This document shows, piece by piece, positions 8,288 through 17,804 of a DNA stretch of 64,000 nt. The notes under the pieces were generated by a model. That model was not told the DNA's origin, did no database searches, and saw only the letters and a list, made by a program, of their open reading frames with translations. Each line of letters starts with the position of its first letter. Position 1 is the stretch's first letter. Both the position numbers and the translations under genes were made by a program. Source of the DNA: Bradyrhizobium sp. B124 (lineage in GTDB: Bacteria > Pseudomonadota > Alphaproteobacteria > Rhizobiales > Xanthobacteraceae); NCBI RefSeq assembly GCF_038967635.1, contig NZ_CP152413.1, positions 5,770,001-5,834,000 on the forward strand. Reading direction: 5' to 3'.

Positions 8288-9354
8288 GATCTGGCGTTTG
8301 CCGGCTTTTGCGGCAATCCCTCATAGGCGGCCACAATGCGCGCCACCAATTCATGGCGGATGACGTCCTCGGCCTTGAAATGCACCTGCGCGATGCCTTC
8401 GACGCCGTCGAGCAGCTTCACGGCTTCGGTGAGCCCCGAAGCCTGGCCGTGCGGCAGGTCGACCTGCGACGGGTCGCCGGTGACGATCATCCGGCTGTTC
8501 TCGCCGAGACGCGTCAGGAACATCTTCATCTGCATCGTCGTGGTGTTCTGCGCCTCGTCGAGGATGATGGCGGCATTGGTCAGGGTGCGGCCGCGCATGA
8601 AGGCGAGCGGCGCGATCTCGATCTCGTTACCCTGCAGCGCGCGCTCGACGACGCGGGCATCCATCAGATCGTACAGCGCATCGTAGATCGGGCGCAGATA
8701 CGGATCGACCTTCTCCTTGAGGTCGCCGGGCAGGAAGCCGAGCCGCTCGCCGGCCTCGACCGCAGGCCGCGTCAGGATGATGCGATCGACTTCCTTGCGC
8801 TCGAACAACTGTGCCGCGTGGGCGACCGCGAGCCAGGTCTTGCCAGTGCCGGCCGGGCCGATGCCGAATACCAGCTCGTGCCGCTTCAGTGCGCGGATGT
8901 AGGAATCCTGTGCCGCGGTGCGGGCGCGCACCGGGCGCTTGCGCAGATTGATCGTTTCGAACGTCGGCTTGGCGGTCTTGTTGTCGAATTCGAACAGCGA
9001 GCCCTGCGCGATCACGGCGCGGATCGCGCCTTCGACTTCGCCCTGATCGAGGTCGTGGCCTTCGACAGCCTGCGCATACAGGGTTTCGAGCACGCGCCGC
9101 GCCGCATCGCAGCCGTCGCGGGAGCCCGCGATGGTGAGATGATTGCCGCGGGAATCGACCACGACGCCGAGCCGCCGCTCGATCAGCGCCAGATTCTGTC
9201 CGTAGGGGCCGACCAGCGCCGATGCGGCACGGTTGTCATCGAAATCGATGACGACCTGAGTTTCAGGGGGCCGGGTCTCAGGTGGCATTTGCATGTCGCG
9301 GTCAGGTTTGCGGCTGGGAGCGAGCGAAGATGAATCCGATGCGCTTTTGGGCAA
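8284..9354 (-). CDS. PhoH family protein (NTPase)
   Basis: An ATP-binding protein of 356 residues, conserved next to ybeY across bacteria and linked to RNA metabolism. It has an N-terminal KH-like region (VGPYGQNLALIERRLG), a Walker A (GIGPAGTGKTWLA, near 162-174), and later the Walker B-type segment ILDEAQN and the sensor segment VTGDPSQVDLP. The apparent start is TTG; an ATG further in (MQMPPE) would remove about 20 residues. It ends in a 4-nt overlap with ybeY. Confidence 0.92.
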   Translation of the reverse strand: MPKSASDSSSLAPSRKPDRDMQMPPETRPPETQVVIDFDDNRAASALVGPYGQNLALIERRLGVVVDSRGNHLTIAGSRDGCDAARRVLETLYAQAVEGHDLDQGEVEGAIRAVIAQGSLFEFDNKTAKPTFETINLRKRPVRARTAAQDSYIRALKRHELVFGIGPAGTGKTWLAVAHAAQLFERKEVDRIILTRPAVEAGERLGFLPGDLKEKVDPYLRPIYDALYDLMDARVVERALQGNEIEIAPLAFMRGRTLTNAAIILDEAQNTTTMQMKMFLTRLGENSRMIVTGDPSQVDLPHGQASGLTEAVKLLDGVEGIAQVHFKAEDVIRHELVARIVAAYEGLPQKPANARS

Positions 9355-9359
9355 GGATT

Positions 9360-10748
<1,389 letters not shown>

Positions 10749-10837
10749 GGAACCCTGAGTGCGGAAATGGAAACGGCGCCATCAGGGCGCCGTTGCTCAA
10801 ATATAGCTTAAACGGGGGAAAATCCAGCGTCCTACGA

Positions 10838-10920
10838 CGTCATTCCGGGGCGATGCGGCAGCATCGAACCCGGAATCTCGAGATTCCGGGTCTGTCCTTC
10901 GGACCATCCCGGAATGACAG
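10838..10920. repeat. Hairpin repeat, family B copy 2
   Basis: Outer arms GTCATTCCGGGG and CATCCCGGAATGAC enclose an inner palindrome (CCCGGAATCTCGAGATTCCGGG) and a GATGCGGCAGCATC stem. It lies between the HAD phosphatase gene and miaB. The longer centre distinguishes it from the short copies at 2104 and 46613. Confidence 0.75.
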
Positions 10921-10931
10921 CGTTTGTTTGC

Positions 10932-11612
10932 TCACGTCGCCGGGGCCACGGCACCCACCTGGGCGATCAAATCAGACAATTGGCGCATATCTGCAAAGGT
11001 TATGGCCGCGCCGGCCTGGCGCAGCAGGTCCTCATGTCCCGCCGTGCAGTGGCTGCCGCCGTAAAAGCCGAGCACCGTCATCCCGGCCGCGCGGGCGCCG
11101 GTGACGCCGGCCACGCTGTCCTCGATCACGATACACCGCGCAGGGCTGGCGCCCATTTGCCCGGCCGCGAACAGGAAGAGATCGGGCGCCGGCTTGCCGC
11201 GCTTGACCTGGGTGGCGGAGAAAATATGCGGCGTGAGCTGGTCGTAGAGCCCGGCACAGGTCAGGCCGTGATGGATCTTTTCCGGCGTGCCGCTCGACGC
11301 CACGCATTTCGGCAGATCGAGCGCGGCGATCGCCTCGCCGACATGCGCGATCGCATTGAGATCGTCGGCATAGAGACTGAGCGTCGCGTGCTTGATCTCG
11401 GCCTCGAAGCTCTCGGGCAGCGCGCGGCCGATCTCGCTCTCGACGATCCGCCGCGCCTCGCGGTCGGACACGCCGAGGAAACGCTTCAGCACGCCGTCGG
11501 GTGTGATCGGAAAGCCGTGCCGTGTCAGCGTGTCCGCATGCGCGCGACAGGAGATCACCTCGCTGTCAACAAGCACGCCGTCGCAATCGAAGATGACGAG
11601 TTCGAAGCTCAC
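10932..11612 (-). CDS. HAD-superfamily hydrolase (phosphatase-like)
   Basis: 226 residues. The motif I FDCDGVLVDSE gives nucleophile Asp9 and acid Asp11; motif II is VASSGTP, with a Lys at KRGKPAPD and motif IV acids in VIEDSVAG. This is subclass IA, like phosphoglycolate or sugar-phosphate phosphatases. GTG at 11612 was chosen because the conserved motif follows directly and the start lies 5 bp after the fur stop. The position is common in Rhizobiales but the substrate is not known. Confidence 0.88.
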   Translation of the reverse strand: MSFELVIFDCDGVLVDSEVISCRAHADTLTRHGFPITPDGVLKRFLGVSDREARRIVESEIGRALPESFEAEIKHATLSLYADDLNAIAHVGEAIAALDLPKCVASSGTPEKIHHGLTCAGLYDQLTPHIFSATQVKRGKPAPDLFLFAAGQMGASPARCIVIEDSVAGVTGARAAGMTVLGFYGGSHCTAGHEDLLRQAGAAITFADMRQLSDLIAQVGAVAPAT

Positions 11613-11617
11613 CCGGC

Positions 11618-12070
11618 TTACGACTTGCTGTCGTCGTCGAGCGGAACGCAATAGAGCTCGAGACGGTGATCGACCAGCTTGTAGCCGAGCTTGCGCGCGA
11701 TCTCGGCCTGCAGCTTCTCGATTTCCTCGGAGGTGAACTCGATCACCTTGCCGTCGCGCAGATTGATCAGATGGTCGTGATGGCTCTCGGGCATCTGCTC
11801 GTAGCGCGCGCGGCCCTCGCGGAAGTCGTGACGCTCGATGATGCCGGCATCCTCGAACAGCTTGACGGTGCGATAGACCGTCGAGATCGAGATCTTGTCG
11901 TCGACCGCCACGCAGCGGCGGTACAGTTCCTCGACATCGGGATGATCCATGGCTTCCGCCAGCACCCGCGCGATCACGCGGCGCTGTTCGGTCATGCGCA
12001 TGCCGGTCGCGGCGCAGCGCGCCTCGATGCCAGTATTTTTATGCGCAGGCGGGATTTTCACCGTGGTCAT
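11618..12070 (-). CDS. Fur/Mur-family metal-responsive regulator
   Basis: A metal-dependent repressor of 150 residues. It has a winged helix (ISISTVYRTVKLFEDAG) and the metal-sensing segment HHDHLINLRDGKVIEF. The usual CxxC of the structural zinc site after HHDHL is absent (NLRDG instead of CxxCG), as in alphaproteobacterial Fur/Mur proteins that respond to manganese or iron. ATG at 12070 was chosen because family homology begins there, although no strong ribosome site is visible and the frame is open to 12127. It sits between rimI and the HAD gene, in the common rhizobial order. Confidence 0.88.
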   Translation of the reverse strand: MTTVKIPPAHKNTGIEARCAATGMRMTEQRRVIARVLAEAMDHPDVEELYRRCVAVDDKISISTVYRTVKLFEDAGIIERHDFREGRARYEQMPESHHDHLINLRDGKVIEFTSEEIEKLQAEIARKLGYKLVDHRLELYCVPLDDDSKS

Positions 12071-12137
12071 GGGTTTCGGGCCGTATTCTTCAAACCTTGG
12101 GTGGCAGAGCGGGGGGTGTTCTGCCATCGCGCCGATG

Positions 12138-12623
12138 TTACGACAAGTCGCGCCGCATCAGAAGCGCGTTCAAATGTTCCCCACCGGGCTGCTTGTAATA
12201 GCGTTCGCGGCGGCCGATCACGCCGAATCCGGCCCTTTCATAGAGCCGTCGCGCCGGCTGATTGTTCTCTTCCACCTCGAGGAAGATGGTGCGGATGCCG
12301 CGGCCGGCAAGGTGGCCGAGATGGGTCAGCAGCAGGTCGCGCGACAGGCCGCGCCCGCGCTGACTGGAATCGATCGCGATCGACAGGATTTCCGCCTCAT
12401 CCGCCGCCATCCGCGAGACCGCAAAGCCGATCACCCTGCGTCCCTGGCGCAGCCGGTGCACCAGCGTGTTGCGCTCGGTCAGCATCGCCTCGAATTCGCC
12501 TTCGCCCCAGCCGCGATGAAACGAGGCGCCGTGCAATTGGGCGAGCCGCGCCGCATCGCGCAAGGATGCGGGCTCGACCGCGGGCGTGCCGCCGCCCCAC
12601 CATCGCGACAGCCAGCCGATCAT
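12138..12623 (-). CDS. rimI: Ribosomal protein S18 alanine N-acetyltransferase
   Basis: A GNAT acetyltransferase of 161 residues. The acetyl-CoA loop is SSQRGRGLSRDLL, and the C-terminal catalytic region contains LEVEENNQPARRLYERAGF. The start at 12623 overlaps the tsaB stop as ATGA, and tsaB-rimI pairing is near universal. A longer upstream frame inside tsaB is ignored for that reason. The substrate is inferred from family and context. Confidence 0.92.
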   Translation of the reverse strand: MIGWLSRWWGGGTPAVEPASLRDAARLAQLHGASFHRGWGEGEFEAMLTERNTLVHRLRQGRRVIGFAVSRMAADEAEILSIAIDSSQRGRGLSRDLLLTHLGHLAGRGIRTIFLEVEENNQPARRLYERAGFGVIGRRERYYKQPGGEHLNALLMRRDLS

Positions 12624-13315
12624 GTCGATGGCGGCGCGCTGATGACCAGGCGATCCTTCGGCGGCTTCGCGTCGGGTGCGCGAAGATAGAACGGACGCGG
12701 CGGTGCAGTGTCGGGATCCACCGCGGCGCCGACCCAGGCGACCCATATAATGTCGGGTGCGGGCTGCCTATCGACCTTGACCGGCGGAGCTGCATCCGCA
12801 GGCCAGCGCTCGGCGAGGATGTTGGCGGCGTTGCCGACCAGATGCAGCGCGCCGAACTGCGCGGCCTCGAGCGCTTCTGCGATCGGCGCAACCTTCGGCT
12901 TGAGCATCAAGCTGCCGTCGCCGCCGACGAGCTGGAAATAGACGTGATCATGCCGCGCATCGATCGCCGACAGGATCGGGTGCGCGCCATTCTCGGCAAC
13001 CACAGGCGCGGCGTAGGCGGCGAGCGTCGACAGTCCGACCACCGGCTTTTCCGCAGAGAGTGCGAGGCCGCGCGCTGCCGAGAGCCCGACGCGCAGGCCG
13101 GTGAAACTGCCGGGGCCGGTGGTGACGGCAATGCGGTCAAGCCCGGCAAAGCCGATGCCGCTCTCCTTCATCACGCGCGCGATCAGCGGCATCAGCGCCT
13201 CGGCATGGCCGCGCTGCATCGCCTGGGATTCGATGGCGATGGTGTTGCCGGAGTTGGTGTCGAGCACCGCTGCGGAGCAGGCGTCGAGCGCCGTATCGAT
13301 CGCGAGAATGATCAT
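12620..13315 (-). CDS. tsaB: tRNA threonylcarbamoyladenosine biosynthesis protein TsaB
   Basis: A partner of TsaD in t6A37 formation on ANN-decoding tRNAs. It has 231 residues with the ASKHA-type start ILAIDTALDACSAA and the motif TGPGSFTGLRVGLSAARGL (near 65-85). It overlaps rimI by 4 nt. The length suits the family. The upstream gap holds a small inverted repeat and then nfu. Confidence 0.95.
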   Translation of the reverse strand: MIILAIDTALDACSAAVLDTNSGNTIAIESQAMQRGHAEALMPLIARVMKESGIGFAGLDRIAVTTGPGSFTGLRVGLSAARGLALSAEKPVVGLSTLAAYAAPVVAENGAHPILSAIDARHDHVYFQLVGGDGSLMLKPKVAPIAEALEAAQFGALHLVGNAANILAERWPADAAPPVKVDRQPAPDIIWVAWVGAAVDPDTAPPRPFYLRAPDAKPPKDRLVISAPPST

Positions 13316-13319
13316 GGGA

Positions 13320-13402
13320 GGGCGAATGGCGAATACGAAATGGCGAACCGGGAATTCGAGGAGAACGCTGTTCGCGATCCGCCATGCGCCATTCGCCGCT
13401 CC
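13320..13402. repeat. Small inverted repeat between nfu and tsaB
   Basis: GGCGAATGGCGAAT near 13320 faces GCGCCATTCGCC near 13385, with a second ATGGCGAACCGG unit inside. Repeats built from 'cgaatggcgaat' wording are usual in rhizobial intergenic DNA. No gene is present. Confidence 0.5.
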
Positions 13403-13403
13403 A

Positions 13404-13973
13404 TCACATCGGCCGGACTTCCTGCACGTCGGGCACGAAGTGCCGCAGCAGGTTCTGGATGCCGTGTTGCAGGGTCGCGGTCGATGACGGGCAGCCGGCG
13501 CAGGAGCCCTTCATGTTGAGATAGACGATGCCGTCCTTGAAGCCGCGGAAGGTGATGTCGCCGCCGTCATTGGCGACCGCCGGACGAACCCGGGTCTCGA
13601 TCAGGTCCTTGATCTGCTCGACCGTCTCGGCGTCGGCCTCGTCGAAGAACTCGTCTTCCTCATCGCGGGCGTCGTCGCTGCCAGCGGTCCCATCGGCGAG
13701 CAGCGGCGCGCCGGACATGTAGTGCTCCATGATGGCGCCGAGGATCGCGGGCTTGAGGTGCTGCCAGTCGCCGTCCGCTTTGGTCACGGTGACGAAGTCG
13801 GCGCCGTAGAACACGCCGGTGACGCCTGACACGGCGAACAGCCGTTCGGCGAGCGGCGAGCGCGCGGCGGATTCGGGCGAGGAGAATTCCATCGTGCCGC
13901 TGTCGAGCACCGTGCGGCCCGGGATGAATTTCAGGGTGGCAGGATTGGGCGTGGCTTCGGTCTGAATGAACAT
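13404..13973 (-). CDS. Nfu-type iron-sulfur cluster scaffold/carrier (NifU family)
   Basis: 189 residues. The N-terminal Nfu_N domain opens with MFIQTEATPNPATLKF, and a C-terminal NifU-like domain has the cluster-binding CxxC in KGSCAGCPSS (near residues 160-163). An acidic linker separates them. ATG at 13973 is used because the Nfu_N homology begins exactly there. The family delivers 4Fe-4S clusters to client enzymes; MiaB, encoded nearby, is one possible client but this is inference. Confidence 0.93.
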   Translation of the reverse strand: MFIQTEATPNPATLKFIPGRTVLDSGTMEFSSPESAARSPLAERLFAVSGVTGVFYGADFVTVTKADGDWQHLKPAILGAIMEHYMSGAPLLADGTAGSDDARDEEDEFFDEADAETVEQIKDLIETRVRPAVANDGGDITFRGFKDGIVYLNMKGSCAGCPSSTATLQHGIQNLLRHFVPDVQEVRPM

Positions 13974-14138
13974 TTGCTGTCTCCGGCGTCGCCGGTTCAA
14001 GGCCGGCGCGTTGAGGTTCCCCTACCAGATGGCAATTAAAAAGCCTGCGATCAAGCTGCAAAACCGCGGTTCCAGGCCCGCAACGGCGGATTCTGAGTGA
14101 CAGGGCGGCGATGAAGCCGGGCCTTACGCCTCATACTC

Positions 14139-14225
14139 GTCATGCCCGGCCTTGTGCCGGGCATCCACGTCTTCGGTGCCACTTGCGAGAAAGACGTGGA
14201 TGGCCGGGACAAGCCCGGCCATGAC
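14139..14225. mobile_element. MITE-like hairpin-ended unit, family D (no gene)
   Basis: An 87-bp unit with 35-nt terminal inverted repeats at 14139-14173 and 14191-14225, matching at 31 of 35 positions. Each end is itself a hairpin of the form GTCATGCCCGGCCTTG... followed by ATCCACG. The same terminal design, GTCAT-hairpin-ATCCA, encloses the GIY-YIG gene at 57142-57507. This unit looks like an internally deleted, non-autonomous relative. The relation is inferred from alignment by eye. Confidence 0.65.
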
Positions 14226-14244
14226 GGAAGGTTGTGCATCTTCC

Positions 14245-14739
14245 CTAGGACAGGGCGTCGATCTCGGCGTCGGTCAGGCCGCCGGGCACGATCGTCACCG
14301 GGATCGGGAACGCCCCCATGGTCCTGGCCATGGTGGTGATGATCGGTCCGGGCCCCTCGGCGCCCGGATTGGCGGCCAGCACCAGCATGGCGATATCGAC
14401 GTCCTTGTCGATCACGTCGAGGATCTGCTCGGTCGGGTCGCCCTCCCGAATCACCCGCTCCGGGGTGATCGCGGCGATCCCGTTGGCGCGCCCGGCGGCG
14501 CGGTCGAGCGCCTCATTGGCGGCCTCCTCGGCCTCCGCGCGCATGATGTCGGCGACCCCCAGCCATTGCTGGTTCTGGTCCTCGGTTTCGATCACTCGCA
14601 GCATCAGAACGCCGCCGCCGACCCGGATCGCCCACCGGCTGGCGTAATAGACCGCGCGGTCCCATTCCGCGGTGTCGTCAACGATGACGAGGCATTTCGG
14701 CTTGTGACCTGTCTCGTAGCTTCGTCGCTGGGCGGTCAT
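14245..14739 (-). CDS. Universal stress protein (UspA family)
   Basis: 164 residues with the alpha/beta Usp fold. The core start KCLVIVDDTAEWDRAVYYA is followed by later strands (IAMLVLAA), a possible nucleotide-binding segment NPGAEGPGPIITT and the final strand PVTIVPGG. It may bind ATP, but the usual G-2x-G-9x-GS motif is only loosely present. It lies in the usual rhizobial order between trpS and nfu. The start is as annotated; the first 12 residues are not conserved. Confidence 0.88.
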   Translation of the reverse strand: MTAQRRSYETGHKPKCLVIVDDTAEWDRAVYYASRWAIRVGGGVLMLRVIETEDQNQQWLGVADIMRAEAEEAANEALDRAAGRANGIAAITPERVIREGDPTEQILDVIDKDVDIAMLVLAANPGAEGPGPIITTMARTMGAFPIPVTIVPGGLTDAEIDALS

Positions 14740-14762
14740 GCATGTCCCGGTGCTGAACCAAC

Positions 14763-14812
14763 GGCATGATCCGGAAAAGTGCGCAGCGGTTTTCCGAAAA
14801 GATCATGCTCAA
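14763..14812. repeat. RIME-like repeat, family C copy 2
   Basis: GGCATGATCCGGAAAAGTG pairs with CCGAAAAGATCATGCTC around a central GCGCAGCGGT. It lies between usp and trpS. A short purine-rich stretch with CCCTCCCTGTTGGGGAGAGGG follows near 14835. Confidence 0.75.
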
Positions 14813-14878
14813 ACCTGGCCCATGCTGCCACACTCCCTCCCTGTTGGGGAGAGGGCGCGCGCAGGTCTGCCGGTGATG

Positions 14879-15931
14879 TCAGCGCGGGCGGATGAAGCCG
14901 ACGATGTCCTTGGTCATGCGCATGGTCTCATCGGCGATGCCGCGGGCGCGGTTGGCGCCGTCGACCAGGATCGAATCGACATGGCCAGGATCGGCAACCA
15001 GCTTCTTCATCTCGGAGGCGATCGGCGCCAGTTTTGCGACGCAAACCTCGACCAGCGCGTTCTTGAAGCTGGAGAACTGCCCGCCGCCGAACTGCGTCAG
15101 CACCTCCTGCTTGGAGACGCCGGCGAGCGCCGCGTAGATGCCGACCAGATTGTCGGCCTCGGGGCGGGTCTCAAGGCCCTTTTCCTCCGACGGCAGCGGC
15201 TCCGGATCGGTCTTCGCCTTGCGGATCTTCTGCGCGATGGTGTCGGCGTCGTCGGTGAGGTTGATGCGCGAATTGTCCGAGGCGTCCGACTTCGACATCT
15301 TCTTGGTGCCGTCGCGCAGGCTCATCACCCGCGTCGCCGGCCCCGTGATCAGCGGTTCCGGCTGCGGGAAGAACAGGCCGTCCGCAAAGCCGTGGCCACG
15401 GATTGAATCGCCGAAGTCGTTGTTGAACTTCTGCGCGATGTCGCGGGACAGCTCCAGATGCTGCTTCTGGTCCTCGCCGACCGGCACATGGGTGGCGCGG
15501 TACAACAGAATGTCGGCGGCCATCAGCACCGGATAGTCGTAGAGACCGACGGAGGCGTTCTCGCGGTCCTTGCCGGCCTTCTCCTTGAACTGCGTCATGC
15601 GGTTCAGCCAGCCGATGCGCGCGACGCAGTTGAAGATCCAGGTCAGCTCGGCGTGGCCGGCGATCTGGCTCTGGTTGAACACGATGTGCTTCTTGGCGTC
15701 GATGCCGGAGGCGATGAAGGCCGCGGTCACCTCGCGGGTGTTGCGCGCGAGCTCGGCCGGGCCGCCCCAGACCTCGACGCCCTGCGTGATCGCGTGCATG
15801 TCGACGACGCAATAGATGCAGTTGTGGGTCTGCTGCATCTTCACGAAGTTGACGATGGCGCCGAGATAGTTGCCGAGGTGCAGATTGCCCGTCGGCTGGA
15901 CGCCTGAGAAAACCCGTTCAACGAACGCCAT
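14879..15931 (-). CDS. trpS: Tryptophan-tRNA ligase
   Basis: A class I aminoacyl-tRNA synthetase charging tRNA-Trp, 350 residues. The HIGH-type motif is in [10 protein letters not shown] (near 13-22) and the KMSKS loop is in KKMSKSDAS (near 203). ATG at 15931 was chosen because [10 protein letters not shown], the family start, follows at once; the longer frame to 15979 adds unconserved residues. murJ is upstream in the same direction, 68 bp away. Confidence 0.96.
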   Translation of the reverse strand: MAFVERVFSGVQPTGNLHLGNYLGAIVNFVKMQQTHNCIYCVVDMHAITQGVEVWGGPAELARNTREVTAAFIASGIDAKKHIVFNQSQIAGHAELTWIFNCVARIGWLNRMTQFKEKAGKDRENASVGLYDYPVLMAADILLYRATHVPVGEDQKQHLELSRDIAQKFNNDFGDSIRGHGFADGLFFPQPEPLITGPATRVMSLRDGTKKMSKSDASDNSRINLTDDADTIAQKIRKAKTDPEPLPSEEKGLETRPEADNLVGIYAALAGVSKQEVLTQFGGGQFSSFKNALVEVCVAKLAPIASEMKKLVADPGHVDSILVDGANRARGIADETMRMTKDIVGFIRPR

Positions 15932-15999
15932 GGTCTCGATTCCCGGAAATAGGGCTGCTTTTGCCGGGTCGTTTGCCACTTAAGCCCTGCGCGCGCAAG

Positions 16000-17538
16000 T
16001 CAGGCGGGGCGCCTTTGCCTGACGGCGTTAACCGCCTGTCGCCAGCCGGTGACGCCGAAAGCCGACAAAAGCAGTCCGTAGCAAGCGATACCGGCGCAGA
16101 TCAGCACAAGCAGGCAGGCCGCCTGCACGAAACCGTGGCTGCGGGCCGCCGGCAGCGCGCCTGCCGCGAGCCAGAGCAGGGCGCCCATCGCGAGCGCTGC
16201 GGCCAGGATGCGCGGCAGCCGGCGGCGCGCCTCGGCGTCGATCGAAAAGCCGAAGGTCGCAGCGCCCTTGCGGATCAGCGCCAGCGCGTTGCTCCAGGCG
16301 CCGAGCGCAATACCGGCGGCGATTCCGCTCGCGCCGAACATACGGCCGAGCAGGAAGGCCGCCGCGATCGCCACCACGATGGCCTTCAGCGTCGCAAACA
16401 GCGGCGTCAGCGTGTCCTCGCGCGCGAAGAACGCCGGCGACAGTGCCTTCACCAGCACGTGTGCCGGTAGAGCCAGCGTCAGCCAGATCAGGGCTTGCGC
16501 GGTTGCCGCGGAATCCTCCGCAGTGAACGCGCCATGCTCGAACAGCATCCGTACGATCGGCTCGCTCAGCACCATCAGGCCGAGCGTTGCGGGCAGCGCC
16601 AGCCCGACCGCGAGTTCGAGCCCACGCGATTCCGCATGCGCGATCGCGGCATGCTCGCCGCTACGCACCGCGCGCGTCATCTCCGGGATCAGCACCGTGC
16701 CCATTGCGACGCCGACAATGCCGAGCGGCAGCTCGAGCAGGCGGTTGGCGAAATAGAGCCAGGACACCGCCGATGGCGAGGTCGACGCGATCACCGCGCC
16801 CGCCACCATGAGCCATTGCGGCGCGCTGCTCGCGACCATGCCGGGGACAGCCCGGCCGAGAAAGCCGCACATCTCGGGATCGAAGGCGATGCGGAGCGGC
16901 GCGGCGCGTTTTGCGCCGCGCAGCGCCAGCATCGAGAGTTGCAGGAAGCCGGCGATGCCGATCGTCGCCGCCATGACCAGCGCGGCCTGCACCGGCTCCT
17001 GCTGCCGCACCAGCAGCACGGCCATCACTGATATCAGCGCGATGTTGAACAGCAGCGGCGAGAACGCCGTCAGCGCAAAGCGTCCCTGCGCGTTGAGCAG
17101 CGCCATCATCACGGTGACGGGGCCGGCGAAGGCAAGATAGGGCAGCATCAGCCTTGCGTCGTCGACGGCGAATTGCAGCGTGTCGCGGCCGACGAAGCCC
17201 GGCGCGATCGCCGCGATCACCAGCGGCATCAGCACGCCGATCACGAGCGCGGCCACAATGACCGCGGCGCTGACGGTGCCGAGCACGCGGCCGGCAAAGG
17301 CTCGCGCCGCCGCTTCACCATCGCTATCGCGAACCTTCAGCCAGGCCGGCACCAGGGCGGCATTCAATCCACCCTCGGACAGCAGCCGTCGCACCACATT
17401 CACGAGCTGGAATGCCGCCAGGAACGCATCCGCCACCGGCCCCGCGCCGAGCAGCGCCGCGATCACGGAATCGCGCACGAAACCGAGCAGTCGCGAGGCC
17501 AGCGTTCCCGAGGAGACCGTGAGGAAGGAGCGGAACAT
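16000..17538 (-). CDS. murJ: Lipid II flippase MurJ
   Basis: An inner-membrane MOP-family transporter that flips the peptidoglycan precursor. It has 512 residues and about 14 hydrophobic segments. The N-terminus has the family wording SRLLGFVRDSVIAALLGAGPVADAF, and the EGGLNAALVPAW segment follows. It is collinear with trpS, as in most Rhizobiales. The two are probably in one operon. Confidence 0.95.
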   Translation of the reverse strand: MFRSFLTVSSGTLASRLLGFVRDSVIAALLGAGPVADAFLAAFQLVNVVRRLLSEGGLNAALVPAWLKVRDSDGEAAARAFAGRVLGTVSAAVIVAALVIGVLMPLVIAAIAPGFVGRDTLQFAVDDARLMLPYLAFAGPVTVMMALLNAQGRFALTAFSPLLFNIALISVMAVLLVRQQEPVQAALVMAATIGIAGFLQLSMLALRGAKRAAPLRIAFDPEMCGFLGRAVPGMVASSAPQWLMVAGAVIASTSPSAVSWLYFANRLLELPLGIVGVAMGTVLIPEMTRAVRSGEHAAIAHAESRGLELAVGLALPATLGLMVLSEPIVRMLFEHGAFTAEDSAATAQALIWLTLALPAHVLVKALSPAFFAREDTLTPLFATLKAIVVAIAAAFLLGRMFGASGIAAGIALGAWSNALALIRKGAATFGFSIDAEARRRLPRILAAALAMGALLWLAAGALPAARSHGFVQAACLLVLICAGIACYGLLLSAFGVTGWRQAVNAVRQRRPA

Positions 17539-17590
17539 GGAGCCTGTATAGCAGCCGCGCGCATTGCCGCCACCGCCACGGTACCAAACC

Positions 17591-17700
17591 CGTCATCCTG
17601 AGGTGCGAGCGGAGCGAGCCTCGAAGGATGAATCGGCCCGTACTGTGGCCGTCCATCCTTCGAGGCTCGCCGAAGAGGCTCGCACCTCAGGATGACGGGC
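17591..17700. repeat. Hairpin repeat, family A copy 2
   Basis: CGTCATCCTGAGGTGCGAGC on the left pairs with GCTCGCACCTCAGGATGACG on the right. Inner arms GCCTCGAAGGATG and CATCCTTCGAGGC also pair. It sits between the divergent murJ and adenosine-kinase genes. The outer arms match copy 3 at 40441 closely. Confidence 0.85.
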
Positions 17701-17804
17701 TAACAGGCGAGAGGATGACGGAACAACGAGCGCGGCTTGCTGCCCCGAGGCGTAACGTGATAGGTCGCGGCTCTTGTTGGGTGGCGTTAACACAGGGCAG
17801 GTCT

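Noticed and set aside
17628..17804. Use of the frame's first ATG for the adenosine-kinase-like gene
   Set aside because: That stretch lies within hairpin repeat family A, and PfkB homology starts at 17805.
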